This document shows positions 51,294 to 60,150 of a DNA stretch of 64,000 nucleotides, one piece after another. The stretch is from Rhodoligotrophos appendicifer. Its GTDB lineage: Bacteria; Pseudomonadota; Alphaproteobacteria; Rhizobiales; Im1. A program made the translations under genes and the position numbers. The notes below the pieces were generated by a model. That model ran no database searches and was not told where the DNA came from. It saw only the letters and a list, made by a program, of their open reading frames with translations. Location of the stretch: the NCBI RefSeq assembly GCF_007474605.1, contig NZ_VHKL01000002.1:531510-595509 (forward strand). The letters are read 5' to 3'. Each line of letters starts with the position of its first letter. Positions within the stretch are counted from its first letter, which is position 1.

Positions 51294-53963
51294 ATGGCGT
51301 CAGCTCCCTCTGAAAAGTGGGTTTACGTCTTCGGTGACGGTTCAGCCGACGGCACAGCTGAAATGAAAAATTTGCTTGGCGGCAAGGGAGCCAACCTTGC
51401 CGAAATGAGCAATCTAGGTCTCCCAGTACCCCCCGGATTTACGATTACGACGGATGTCTGTTCCTATTATTACCAAGAGAAGGGTGCTTACCCTGCGGGA
51501 TTGGCGCACCAGGTTGCTGTGGCATTAGACACGATTGGCACTTTGGTTGACTGCAAATTTGGCGATGCTTTAAGACCCCTTCTCGTATCAGTGCGTTCGG
51601 GTGCCCGTGCATCAATGCCAGGTATGATGGATACTGTATTGAATCTTGGTCTCAATGATTTAACTGTCGAAGGGTTGGCGGATCGGTCGGGTGACCGGAG
51701 GTTCGCATTTGATTGTTACCGCCGCTTTATTCAAATGTATTCAAATGTAGTTTTGAATGTTGATCATTCTTTATTTGAAGAAGAAATAGAGAGCTACAAA
51801 GATGTTCATGGGCTGAAGTCAGATACAGAAATTTCGTCGGAAGCCTGGCGGGAAATTATTGAAAAATTCAAAAATATCGTCAGGAGTGAAACTGGGGTTG
51901 CTTTCCCGCAGGACGTTGATGAGCAGCTGTGGGGTGCAATTGGTGCGGTTTTTGGTTCTTGGATGACTACACGCGCCGTCACTTATAGACAGCTCAATCA
52001 GATTCCAGAAGCATGGGGTACAGCGGTCAATATCCAGGCAATGGTATTCGGAAATTTGGGGATGACTAGCGCAACCGGCGTCGCGTTTACAAGAAATCCC
52101 TCGACAGGTGTGAAGGAGTTGTATGGGGAATTTCTTGTCAATGCGCAGGGAGAGGATGTTGTTGCAGGGATCCGTACTCCGCAGAACATTACGGAGACTG
52201 CCAGACTGGCCGCAGAGTCACAATCTCCCTCATTAGAGGCACTGATGCCGCAAGTTTTCGCCGAGTTGGTGAACGTTTATCTTAAACTCGAGCGGCACTA
52301 TAGGGACATGCAGGACATCGAGTTCACCATACAGGATGGAAAACTCTGGATGCTGCAAACAAGATCTGGCAAGCGAACTGCGAAGGCAGCTTTGAAGATT
52401 GCAGTTGAAATGGTGGATGAGGGCCTTATCGATCCTGCAGAGGCCATCTCTCGGATCGAGCCAGCCTCACTTGAGCAGCTGCTTCATCCCACTCTTGATC
52501 CAAACGCGCCGAGGGAGTTGCTAGGGGTCGGGCTTCCGGCATCGCCTGGCGCTGCCAGCGGTGAAATTGTCTTCAACTCGGAGGACGCCCAGTACCTGAA
52601 ATCTCTAGGCCGCAAAGCTATACTCGCCAGGGTGGAGACGAGCCCTGAGGATATTCACGGAATGCATGCGGCGGAAGGTATATTAACAACCCGCGGGGGA
52701 ATGACCAGTCACGCAGCTGTGGTCGCGAGGGGCATGGGAAAACCCTGTGTCTCGGGCGCCGGGACGATTCAGATAGATTATGCCAAAGAGCAGCTGATGG
52801 CGGGAGGTGTCATCCTGAAGAAAGGGGACCTGGTTACTATTGATGGCTCCACGGGTCAAATCATGCGGGGAGAGATCGCGACCATCAGGCCCGAGATGTC
52901 CGATGATTTCGCAAGGCTGATGTCGTGGGCCGACGCGAAAAGACGTCTTAAAGTTCGTGCCAATGCTGAGACGCCCGCAGATGCAAAGATTGCCCGCGAA
53001 TTTGGGGCCGAAGGGATCGGTCTCTGCCGGACCGAGCACATGTTTTTTGATCAAGATAGAATTGTAGCTGTCAGGGAGATGATTCTGGCTGACAATCAGC
53101 AAGGGAGGAGGTCGGCGCTGGCGAAGCTTCTTCCTATGCAAAGAGCGGATTTCATCGAATTGTTTGAAATCATGTCGGGACTTCCGGTCACAATCCGTCT
53201 TCTTGATCCTCCTCTCCACGAGTTCCTGCCTCATTCTGATGAGGAAATCGATGAAGTAGCGCGCGCGACTGGCACCAGTTCAGAAGTTTTGCGCGCCAGG
53301 GTGGTGGAGCTTCACGAGTTCAATCCCATGTTGGGCCATCGAGGTGTCCGGTTAGCAGTGTCGTATCCCGAGATCGCAGAGATGCAAGCGAGAGCAATCT
53401 TCGAGGCGGCGCTAGAGGCTGGAACCAGAACAGGACAGCCGGTGACGCCGGAAATCATGATACCTCTCGTTGCCATCAAAGGTGAATTCGACCTCGTGAG
53501 AAAACTCATCGTCGACGTCGCGGAAGATGTGCAGAGGGAATATGATCGCGAGCTCGATTATCTCATAGGAACGATGATCGAGCTGCCGCGAGCTGCCCTG
53601 CGCGCTTCTGAAATTGCACAGTCAGCCGAGTTCTTTTCCTTCGGCACCAATGATTTGACGCAAACTACCTATGGTATCAGCCGCGATGACTCCTCTCGCT
53701 TTTTGGCGGAGTATGAGAGCAAGGGACTGATCACGGTGGACCCGTTCGTTAGCGTCGACCGCGATGGAGTGGGGGAATTGATCAAGATTGCTGCAGAACG
53801 GGGCCGAATGACACGGTCCGATATAAAGCTTGGTATATGCGGCGAGCATGGTGGAGATCCAGCATCGATAAAGTTCTGCGAGGAAATTGGTTTGGATTAT
53901 GTGTCGTGCTCTCCCTTTCGAGTTCCGATTGCACGCCTCGCTGCCGCGCAGGCAAGCGCTTGA
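51294..53963 (+). CDS. ppdK: Pyruvate, phosphate dikinase
   Basis: This 889-residue enzyme interconverts pyruvate, ATP and phosphate with PEP, AMP and PPi. It has an N-terminal ATP-grasp domain (GGKGANLAEM near 30, RSGARASMPGMMDTVLNLG near 100), a swivelling phosphohistidine domain with GGMTSHAAVVARGMGKPCV (His near 473) and a C-terminal TIM barrel with the catalytic cysteine in GICGEHGGDP near 849. ATG 51294 has an AAAGGGA site; the frame runs back into glyS. A stretch around 51,720-51,880 is AT-rich relative to its surroundings. The glyS-ppdK order is conserved in Hyphomicrobiales. Confidence 0.96.
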   Translation: MASAPSEKWVYVFGDGSADGTAEMKNLLGGKGANLAEMSNLGLPVPPGFTITTDVCSYYYQEKGAYPAGLAHQVAVALDTIGTLVDCKFGDALRPLLVSVRSGARASMPGMMDTVLNLGLNDLTVEGLADRSGDRRFAFDCYRRFIQMYSNVVLNVDHSLFEEEIESYKDVHGLKSDTEISSEAWREIIEKFKNIVRSETGVAFPQDVDEQLWGAIGAVFGSWMTTRAVTYRQLNQIPEAWGTAVNIQAMVFGNLGMTSATGVAFTRNPSTGVKELYGEFLVNAQGEDVVAGIRTPQNITETARLAAESQSPSLEALMPQVFAELVNVYLKLERHYRDMQDIEFTIQDGKLWMLQTRSGKRTAKAALKIAVEMVDEGLIDPAEAISRIEPASLEQLLHPTLDPNAPRELLGVGLPASPGAASGEIVFNSEDAQYLKSLGRKAILARVETSPEDIHGMHAAEGILTTRGGMTSHAAVVARGMGKPCVSGAGTIQIDYAKEQLMAGGVILKKGDLVTIDGSTGQIMRGEIATIRPEMSDDFARLMSWADAKRRLKVRANAETPADAKIAREFGAEGIGLCRTEHMFFDQDRIVAVREMILADNQQGRRSALAKLLPMQRADFIELFEIMSGLPVTIRLLDPPLHEFLPHSDEEIDEVARATGTSSEVLRARVVELHEFNPMLGHRGVRLAVSYPEIAEMQARAIFEAALEAGTRTGQPVTPEIMIPLVAIKGEFDLVRKLIVDVAEDVQREYDRELDYLIGTMIELPRAALRASEIAQSAEFFSFGTNDLTQTTYGISRDDSSRFLAEYESKGLITVDPFVSVDRDGVGELIKIAAERGRMTRSDIKLGICGEHGGDPASIKFCEEIGLDYVSCSPFRVPIARLAAAQASA

Positions 53964-53976
53964 GCATGATCACGAA

Positions 53977-53994
53977 GGTTACTAAACGGTAACC
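53977..53994. repeat. Inverted repeat after ppdK
   Basis: GGTTAC (53977-53982) and GTAACC (53989-53994) form a short dyad 13 bases after the ppdK stop codon, followed by AAAAAG. On the plus strand there is no U-tract. It may be a binding site belonging to the regulatory region of the next gene or a weak transcript-end structure. Confidence 0.3.
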
Positions 53995-54105
53995 AAAAAG
54001 ACTGGCGTAGCTCCAAAATGTGGGCTAGCTTCGGGTTTTCGAGAGCATAGAACGTGCTAGGGCAACGTTTTTTCAGGGGGCGGGTGCCTAAGTTGGGGAT
54101 CATGG

Positions 54106-54120
54106 TTAACGATCTTTTAA
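54106..54120. promoter_or_regulatory. CtrA-type box TTAA-N7-TTAA upstream of the cell wall hydrolase
   Basis: TTAACGATCTTTTAA (54106-54120) matches the full CtrA consensus TTAA-N7-TTAA exactly. A third TTAA follows at 54125-54128. The box lies 60 bases before the preferred GTG start at 54181, the distance expected for a promoter that CtrA overlaps at -35. CtrA is the master cell-cycle regulator of alphaproteobacteria and controls cell wall and division genes. Confidence 0.6.
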
Positions 54121-54180
54121 GTGGTTAACGTCATCTTACGCGAGAAGACGGCGAGCAAATTGAAGCGGGGAAGCGACGGG

Positions 54181-55086
54181 GTGAATTGGTTTCGACGTTT
54201 GCATGACAGTGACGAGGACCTGTTTCTCCATGGCGAGAATTTAGCGGAAGACCCATTCGGTCCGCTCGAATCCCGTGACCAGGAAAATCGATTAAATCAG
54301 GTCGCTCCCTACTTACTTGCGGGCATGACGTTGATCGTCAGCTTCGGATTTGTGAGCCAATATCTCGGACAGAATGCCGCGGCAAGAGGCGCTACGAGTT
54401 CTGCCTGGGAGGAAATCGGCGAGGTTCCACGGTCTGTCGTGGCTAAAACATCTCTTCTTCGCACCGACGTGAAGGATTTTGACAAGGAAGGCTTCCCCTT
54501 AGTCGGCGATCAAGCCGCGAGCGAGTCTCGAAAGGGTGACTTCAACATCACACTGGCCAGTTTGCCGAGTGCAAGCGACAGAATCGATCGGGCCGAGACC
54601 CTTATATTTTCGCCTCCGATTGATCAGCTGGAAAAAAGGTTTGAAGCCGCTCAGATTGAGAAGCAAAGGCTGCTTCTGCAAAAAAAGAGAAGTGCTGCAG
54701 AAGAGAATTGCTTAGCTGTGGCGATATATTTCGAGGCTCGCTCCGAGTCTGAGCTTGGGCAAAGGGCTATCGCTAAAGTGATAATGAATCGGGTTAAAGA
54801 CCCCGCTTATCCGAAGACAGTCTGTGGCGTCGTCTATCAAAACATAACCAGAGGCGGAAGCTGCCAGTTTTCTTTTACATGCGATGGCAAGCCGGACGAG
54901 CCAAAACCGGGGGCGTCGTGGACAGAGGCAAAGGCAATCGCTCGGTCCGCTATGGGGGGTGAACTGGGGATCGATCAAATTCGGGGTGCAACGCATTATC
55001 ACGCCGATTATGTAAATCCAAAATGGGCAGGCGTACTGAAGCGTATCGGGAAGATTGGCAGGCATATCTTTTACTCTGACAGCTAG
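54181..55086 (+). CDS. Membrane-anchored cell wall hydrolase (SleB/CwlJ type)
   Basis: This 301-residue protein has a short cytoplasmic part, one membrane helix (about 41-63, YLLAGMTLIVSFGF), a periplasmic linker and a C-terminal Hydrolase_2 domain from about residue 178: CLAVAIYFEARSE with its catalytic glutamate, VIMNRVKDPAYP and the GATHYHADYVNPKW block. It should cut glycan strands of peptidoglycan. The open frame begins at GTG 54121, but that start lies directly against a perfect CtrA box, so I prefer GTG 54181, which has GGGGAAG 7 bases upstream. Cell-cycle timed expression is therefore likely. Confidence 0.88.
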   Translation: MNWFRRLHDSDEDLFLHGENLAEDPFGPLESRDQENRLNQVAPYLLAGMTLIVSFGFVSQYLGQNAAARGATSSAWEEIGEVPRSVVAKTSLLRTDVKDFDKEGFPLVGDQAASESRKGDFNITLASLPSASDRIDRAETLIFSPPIDQLEKRFEAAQIEKQRLLLQKKRSAAEENCLAVAIYFEARSESELGQRAIAKVIMNRVKDPAYPKTVCGVVYQNITRGGSCQFSFTCDGKPDEPKPGASWTEAKAIARSAMGGELGIDQIRGATHYHADYVNPKWAGVLKRIGKIGRHIFYSDS

Positions 55087-55136
55087 CTGTCAATCGCCGC
55101 ATGGGTTGACCAGATCACCTCGAAAAGTTTGAAAGC

Positions 55137-55652
55137 CTAAGACCCTGAAAGTGGCAGCTCAAATGCATTGCCACAGGAGGCATTCCGGCCTCGGCCGATT
55201 GCATGAACCGCATCCACCATTCTTCCTGAGCGCCCTAAAATATCGTCGGCAAGAGCCACCATCAAACGGTTCGGCGTAGCGGACGGGGATGCCTGCCGCA
55301 GCATTCTAGCTAAAAATTTCTCGTCGTCCGGTCTTATCAGGCACAATCCCACGTAAGACGCGGCTGTTGAGCGACTGATTCCCGCCCAACAATGGATCAA
55401 GATCGGGGCATCCTTTTGCCAGGCGGAAAAGAACCCGAGAATCTGCTCAATGTGCGCTGCAGAAGGGGGAACTAGTCCCTTTATCGGACATGTAACATCA
55501 TTAAATGACAAGAAAAGCCTTTTGCATTCAGGTAATGTTTCGACGCTCAAAGGCTCACTATTCGGACTCGATAGGCTGATAAGATGACTGGGCCGGGATT
55601 TGAGAGTGATTGAGTTCACCTGAGCCATGGGGCACACAATGATCTTAGTCAT
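55137..55652 (-). CDS. Tyrosine/dual-specificity-like phosphatase
   Basis: This 171-residue protein carries the C-x5-R phosphatase loop in ILIHCWAGISRSTAAS near residue 86, with an upstream aspartate candidate in the LSFNDVTCP region. The fold and length suit the protein tyrosine phosphatase superfamily found in alphaproteobacteria. Its substrate is unknown. The start overlaps the end of the HD hydrolase gene by 8 bases, so the two are coupled. It is the last gene of the ygfZ-tag-HD-phosphatase unit. Confidence 0.85.
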   Translation of the reverse strand: MTKIIVCPMAQVNSITLKSRPSHLISLSSPNSEPLSVETLPECKRLFLSFNDVTCPIKGLVPPSAAHIEQILGFFSAWQKDAPILIHCWAGISRSTAASYVGLCLIRPDDEKFLARMLRQASPSATPNRLMVALADDILGRSGRMVDAVHAIGRGRNASCGNAFELPLSGS

Positions 55653-56271
55653 CTAGTCCCGCCAAAACAGTCAGCTGTACAAAACGCCCAAGGTAAAGTT
55701 CACATGCCTCGTCCGCTGTTAGCGGTGTCAAGGGCGAGGCGACGCCTATCGCTGCGGCACTTACTTTTGGAGGTCTCCCAAAATACCGGGCTGCCTCCGA
55801 GTGTGAGAACCCGGCCAATTCAATAGCTTCCAAATAAGCGCATGCTTTGTCAGCACGCTTGATCAACTGCAAAGCAGCATCCGGGAGATGTGCTGGGAGC
55901 CCAAATCGGAGGTGAATAGCTTCTAAAAGCTGTAGTTCAAATGATTTGTAGTCAAAGCCAAGTGCGGCTTTGAAGGGGCTGATCATGTCTCCGACCACGT
56001 ATTCAGGCGCATCATGAAGCAGTGCGGCCAATCGCCAAGCCGGGGGAATTTTCGGCTGAATACGAAAGGCGATTTCTTCGACGACTACACTATGTTGGGC
56101 CACGGAAAATGCGTGGGGGCCTTGGGTCTGTCCGTTCCATCGGGCAACCCGGGCAAGACCGTGAGCGATATCTGAGATTTCGATATCCAGAGGCGAGGGA
56201 TTTAAAAGATCAAGGCGCCGGCCACTCAGCATTCTTTGCCATGCTCGAGGAGGTCCCGCAACAGTGTTCAT
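55645..56271 (-). CDS. HD domain phosphohydrolase (YfbR-like)
   Basis: This 208-residue protein is an HD superfamily hydrolase. Metal ligands are seen in HAFSVAQHS and LLHDAPEYVVGD (HD pair near residue 86), with a later aspartate in RADKACAYLEA. It resembles YfbR-type 5'-nucleotidases, so nucleotide monophosphate hydrolysis is possible but not shown. I chose ATG 56271, which gives the family start MNTVAGPPRAWQRM and avoids overlap with tag; the frame extends to 56325. It is coupled to the phosphatase gene downstream. Confidence 0.86.
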   Translation of the reverse strand: MNTVAGPPRAWQRMLSGRRLDLLNPSPLDIEISDIAHGLARVARWNGQTQGPHAFSVAQHSVVVEEIAFRIQPKIPPAWRLAALLHDAPEYVVGDMISPFKAALGFDYKSFELQLLEAIHLRFGLPAHLPDAALQLIKRADKACAYLEAIELAGFSHSEAARYFGRPPKVSAAAIGVASPLTPLTADEACELYLGRFVQLTVLAGLDD

Positions 56272-56282
56272 TGTGGCTAAGT

Positions 56283-56894
56283 TCAACTCCGGCTGAGTGC
56301 CTGGCAGGCAGAATGTCTGTGGCAATCAACAATGTGATCATTCACCATTCCGACAGCCTGCATAAAAGCGTAGACAATAGTGGGACCCACAAAACGAAAT
56401 CCGCGCGCTTTTAACTCCTTGGAGATGGTGCGGCTCAATTCGGTTTCGCTTGGCACCTGTTCCCGAGCTGTAAAGTTATTTATAATGGGAGATCCACCCA
56501 CAAATTGCCACAAGAAATTAGAAAAACCGTCTGATTCTTGAGTTGATAAATAGGCCTGAGCGTTAGTAATCGTAGACTCTATTTTTGATCTATTGCGGAT
56601 GATTCCTGAATCAGCCATCAGAGACGCTCGTTTTGCTTCGTTATAATTGGCAATAAGGCTTGGCTCAAAGTTATCGAAAGCACGGCGAAAGGCCTGTCGC
56701 CGCCGCAGGATCGTAATCCAAGACAAGCCTGCTTGAAAACCATCGAGGATAAGCTTTTCAAACAAAGCCCTGTCGTCCCACTCTGGGACGCCCCACTCCT
56801 CGTCATGATACGTTATGTACTGGAGATCCTGGCCTGGCCACGTGCAACGCTCTTGGCCCGCCGCCAAATTATTGGTGGGACTAATCAAGGTCAT
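56283..56894 (-). CDS. tag: DNA-3-methyladenine glycosylase I
   Basis: This 203-residue repair enzyme removes 3-methyladenine from DNA. Family evidence is strong: CTWPGQDLQYITYHDEEWGVP near the N-terminus (first zinc Cys and the YHDxEWG block), FEKLILDGFQAGLSW, and the C-terminal VDCHRHSAC with the remaining zinc ligands. The start overlaps the end of ygfZ by 14 bases. Together with mutY and UDG it is the third base-excision glycosylase in the window, though the three are not in one operon. Confidence 0.95.
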   Translation of the reverse strand: MTLISPTNNLAAGQERCTWPGQDLQYITYHDEEWGVPEWDDRALFEKLILDGFQAGLSWITILRRRQAFRRAFDNFEPSLIANYNEAKRASLMADSGIIRNRSKIESTITNAQAYLSTQESDGFSNFLWQFVGGSPIINNFTAREQVPSETELSRTISKELKARGFRFVGPTIVYAFMQAVGMVNDHIVDCHRHSACQALSRS

Positions 56895-57798
56895 CTTGCT
56901 CTATCATTTTGAGGTAGTGATCCGCCCAAGCAGGTAAGTGAACTTCAACCTCCGCCCCTGCGGCGGTAAGCGGAATTCGTCGTGCTAAGGCACCTGCGAC
57001 ATGATCGAGGCGTACAAGAGCAAGTCCCTGCATAACTGACGTCGAGAGAATTGTTCCTATGACTTTTTGATCAGCGGTAACTGCGCTTCCAGATAGCAAA
57101 CTACCGGATCCAACCGAAATCCGCACGATTCGCTTTCGTCCTCCCGTGCTCCGATGCTCCATTCTAGACACAACTTCTTGGCCGATGTAGCAGCCTTTCG
57201 TGAAGTCCACTCCCCGAAAATGATCGAAATTTGCCTCGTGGGGGAAGAGAATGTTTGAGCCCAGGTCTCTCACGGTATCGGCGGCGCCAACAGAAATCCT
57301 GTGAGAATGGTATTCGTCTTCGGACCTCGAATTGCCGGAGATCATTCCTCCGCTGCGAGCAAATGCTCGAAGGCCCATGTTGCTCGTTCTAGGATCGCAA
57401 AAAATAAGATTCGCGCCATCTTGATCGACGTCTCCCGCGACGAGGTCTAAATTCAAGCCGTTGCACCTGAAATTCGCGAGAATTGTGTATTCTGACGACA
57501 TGTCCTCGATAGTCATATTTGCTCGAAGACGGTAAAAGCTCAGACGTTGCATGAGGTCAGATTTCTGGATCACTGCGCAATCCAACAAATAACCCTCGGC
57601 CTTTTGAGCTATGAAGAAGTCGAAGAGAATCTTGCCCTGAGGTGACAGCAAGGCTCCATAACGCGCCTGCTCCGGGCCGACGTCGTCAAGGTCGACGGTC
57701 AGGAGCTTCTGAAGGAGCGGGCGCGCATCTGGTCCACTCAGACGTATTGTCGTGCGGTCCGTGAGTTCTGTGAAATCCCGACTGATCATAGGCGACAT
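56881..57798 (-). CDS. ygfZ: Folate-binding protein YgfZ
   Basis: This 305-residue GcvT-like protein carries the YgfZ signature K-G-C-Y-x-G-Q-E in FTKGCYIGQEVVSRM near residue 196. YgfZ (IBA57 type) uses tetrahydrofolate to help repair or assemble [4Fe-4S] clusters, and the window has several such enzymes (IspH, MutY, ETF-QO, radical SAM). The N-terminal TDRTTIRLSGPDA block is typical. The start may be the first methionine or the one at residue 4. It is divergent from pyrC and heads the ygfZ-tag-HD-phosphatase unit. Confidence 0.92.
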   Translation of the reverse strand: MSPMISRDFTELTDRTTIRLSGPDARPLLQKLLTVDLDDVGPEQARYGALLSPQGKILFDFFIAQKAEGYLLDCAVIQKSDLMQRLSFYRLRANMTIEDMSSEYTILANFRCNGLNLDLVAGDVDQDGANLIFCDPRTSNMGLRAFARSGGMISGNSRSEDEYHSHRISVGAADTVRDLGSNILFPHEANFDHFRGVDFTKGCYIGQEVVSRMEHRSTGGRKRIVRISVGSGSLLSGSAVTADQKVIGTILSTSVMQGLALVRLDHVAGALARRIPLTAAGAEVEVHLPAWADHYLKMIEQDDLD

Positions 57799-57891
57799 GT
57801 GGCCTTCGAAAATGATGCGCTAGCCCGTCGGCTTGCTTCTGACGCTACATTTACGTAAGCGATTGCTGGGCCGCAAGGAGAGTGCTGAAGG

Positions 57892-59232
57892 ATGGCAAAG
57901 CATTTCGATTTAGTTCTGGAGGGGGGGACCGTTGTCAGCCACGCCGGGAAGCATGTTTGTGACATAGGGGTTGTGAGAGGTCAGATTGCTGCGCTCGGCC
58001 AATTGAAGCAATCGGTCTCGGCCGAGGTGATCAACTGCACCGGGCTCCACATTCTTCCAGGTGTTATCGACACTCACGTGCATTTTCGCGAGCCGGGTGC
58101 TTTACAGAAAGAAGACTTGGCTTCGGGAAGCCTGTCAGCAGTCATGGGTGGGGTGACGGCGTTTTTTGAGATGCCCAACACAACCCCTCCAACAACAAGT
58201 GCCGAAGCACTAGCAAGCAAAGTTGCAATCGGGACAGATCGAGCCTTCTGCGACTTTGCTTTCTACGTGGGCGCAACTCTCGAAAACATAGAGGAGTTGG
58301 GACATCTCGAGCGACTGCCGGGATGCTGTGGTATTAAAGTGTTCATGGGAGCATCGACTGGTACTCTGTTGGTCGAGAGCGATGAGGGCATTGCTGCCGT
58401 TCTACGGCAGGCAAACCGTCGGGTTGCGTTTCACTCGGAAGATGAAGAGCGGCTACGACGCAGAGTGTCCCAGCAGCGAGAAGGCGATCCTTCTAGCCAC
58501 TCTCAGTGGCGAGATGCCGAAGCGGCTCTGCTCGGAACACGGCGCCTGCTAAAACTTGCATCGGAAGCAGGTAAACGCATCCATGTCTTGCATGTAACGA
58601 CGTCTGAAGAGATGCAGCTCTTGGCCCTGCACAAAGCTGTCGCTACTGTCGAGGTGACTCCGCAGCATCTGACGCTGACTTCTCCTGAAGCTTATGATCG
58701 CTTGGGTACGAGAGCGCAGATGAACCCTCCGCTACGAGATGAGACTCATGCTGCCGGGCTGTGGCTCGGCACTGCTCAGGGAGTGGCGGACACAATAGGG
58801 TCAGATCATGCGCCGCATACCCTAGAGGAAAAGGCGAAGTCTTATCCGCTCTCCCCCTCAGGAATGCCAGGTGTCCAAACGTTAGTGCCGATCATGCTGG
58901 ATCATGTGAACGCGGGAAGGCTATCACTTGAGAGTTTTGTCGACCTCACCGCGCATGGACCACAGCGAGTCTTCGGAATCGCCAATAAGGGTCGGATTGC
59001 GGTTGGCTATGACGCAGATTTCACCATCGTGGATCTGAAAATGCAGCGTCTGATCGAGGACAAATGGATTGCTAGTCGCTGCGGATGGACACCTTTTGCT
59101 GGAAGGCTTGTCACCGGGTGGCCTGTTGGTACTGTAGTTAGGGGACAGCGCGTGGTCTGGGAGGACCAACTTTTATTAGCGGAGGGGGCAGGGAAGCCTG
59201 TGCGCTTCAGCGAGGCGCTTCATTCTGCTTAG
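57892..59232 (+). CDS. pyrC: Dihydroorotase (amidohydrolase family)
   Basis: This 446-residue metal-dependent amidohydrolase interconverts carbamoyl aspartate and dihydroorotate in pyrimidine synthesis. Zinc ligands are in VIDTHVHFREPG near residue 59, in HVLHVTTSEE and in TIGSDHAPHTLEEK near 304; IKVFMGASTG holds the candidate bridging lysine. The length fits class I dihydroorotases. AAGGAG lies 11 bases before the ATG. Relatives also include allantoinase-type enzymes, and many genomes of this group carry more than one copy; the dihydroorotase call is the best fit. Confidence 0.88.
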   Translation: MAKHFDLVLEGGTVVSHAGKHVCDIGVVRGQIAALGQLKQSVSAEVINCTGLHILPGVIDTHVHFREPGALQKEDLASGSLSAVMGGVTAFFEMPNTTPPTTSAEALASKVAIGTDRAFCDFAFYVGATLENIEELGHLERLPGCCGIKVFMGASTGTLLVESDEGIAAVLRQANRRVAFHSEDEERLRRRVSQQREGDPSSHSQWRDAEAALLGTRRLLKLASEAGKRIHVLHVTTSEEMQLLALHKAVATVEVTPQHLTLTSPEAYDRLGTRAQMNPPLRDETHAAGLWLGTAQGVADTIGSDHAPHTLEEKAKSYPLSPSGMPGVQTLVPIMLDHVNAGRLSLESFVDLTAHGPQRVFGIANKGRIAVGYDADFTIVDLKMQRLIEDKWIASRCGWTPFAGRLVTGWPVGTVVRGQRVVWEDQLLLAEGAGKPVRFSEALHSA

Positions 59233-59285
59233 GTGGAGGTGGCGGTATTCCTTTTAGGAGCTACCGTCGACCAGCATCGCGATGT

Positions 59286-59960
59286 TCAATCAGATGTCTT
59301 AAAGTAACGAACGGTGCCATCAGTTGCCACGCCAATCCGATATCCACCATACCCCTCAGCAGGATCCATTTCCATGACCTCGCGGGGGGGCATGATGACG
59401 TAGAGTTCCACCTGCTGCTGAGGAGTGAGCCGGTCTATGGGATAGACAGCATGGTATGGCCATATGAACATCTCCGATGGCTTTCCAGCATCAACGTGAA
59501 CATAACCAGATCTCAGTATTTTCAAAATCTGCGCCAGGACATCTCGACCGGTCCCGTCAAATGAAATGCTCTTCCAATAGGCGACCGGATCATCGACAGG
59601 TGTCGACTGCACCATTGGAAAAGAACCGCTGCGCCTGAGGGCCGATTCTAGCTCTGTTATTTCACCAGAAGTTGCTGCACTAATTAATGCCTCACGCGTC
59701 GCGGCCACTGAATCTGGCAAGCCGGCCTCCCCATAAAAAATCATAGGAAGTGCCAAATCGGTTCGTGGTGATGGTTCGGCGTCCGAGGATCTATCCGTCT
59801 TTGAGTGCATTGACGACTGGGGCGTAAAGGTCTCAACGGCATCCGCAAGAAGCTCGACGGGCGTGATTATGAAGCCAGTGAGAGCAATCCATAACCCCAC
59901 CCCAGAAATCGAGATGCGGTGTTTCAGGCCTCTCTCCGATTGACGCAAAATTCCTACCAT
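59286..59960 (-). CDS. Secreted protein of unknown function
   Basis: I do not recognise a named family. From ATG 59960 the protein has 224 residues (the frame extends to 59999, adding 13). An N-terminal hydrophobic segment (ISGVGLWIALTGFIITPVELLADA) acts as a signal peptide or anchor. A Ser/Asp-rich linker follows, then two conserved-looking regions: PVAYWKSISFDGTGRDVLAQIL and a C-terminal block with WPYHAVYPIDRLTP, ELYVIMPP and GGYRIGVATDGTVRYF. Proteins with this C-terminal block occur in other Hyphomicrobiales as hypothetical exported proteins. It is convergent with pyrC. Confidence 0.75.
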   Translation of the reverse strand: MVGILRQSERGLKHRISISGVGLWIALTGFIITPVELLADAVETFTPQSSMHSKTDRSSDAEPSPRTDLALPMIFYGEAGLPDSVAATREALISAATSGEITELESALRRSGSFPMVQSTPVDDPVAYWKSISFDGTGRDVLAQILKILRSGYVHVDAGKPSEMFIWPYHAVYPIDRLTPQQQVELYVIMPPREVMEMDPAEGYGGYRIGVATDGTVRYFKTSD

Positions 59961-59999
59961 TCTTGCTTCCGTCCGGACTCTGCACTCGCGGATTAGCAC

Positions 60000-60150
60000 T
60001 GTTGCCCCAGTTCAAGTAAGTTTTCGCTACTCAGTAGGCCGTGATCGACGATAGTGGTTTGATGCGAGTACCCGCCTTAAAATTCAGCAGTTAACCCTTT
60101 CCGGCCAGTGAAAAGTAGAGAGGGCCGCTTAACAGGAGATTACCCCGTCG
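60000..60150. other. Divergent upstream region of the secreted unknown and acuI
   Basis: This short divergent gap should hold both promoters. It contains CTTAAAATTCAGCAGTTAACC (near 60076) with two TTAA elements 10 bases apart, which is not the CtrA spacing of 7. The acuI ribosome binding site AGGAG lies near 60134. I see no clear -35/-10 pair. Confidence 0.35.

Noticed and set aside
54050..54080. Possible terminator (AACGT stem followed by TTTT) after ppdK
   Set aside because: The stem is only 5 bp with a long loop, too weak to call.
60070..60105. Possible CtrA site near acuI
   Set aside because: The two TTAA elements are 10 bases apart, not 7.
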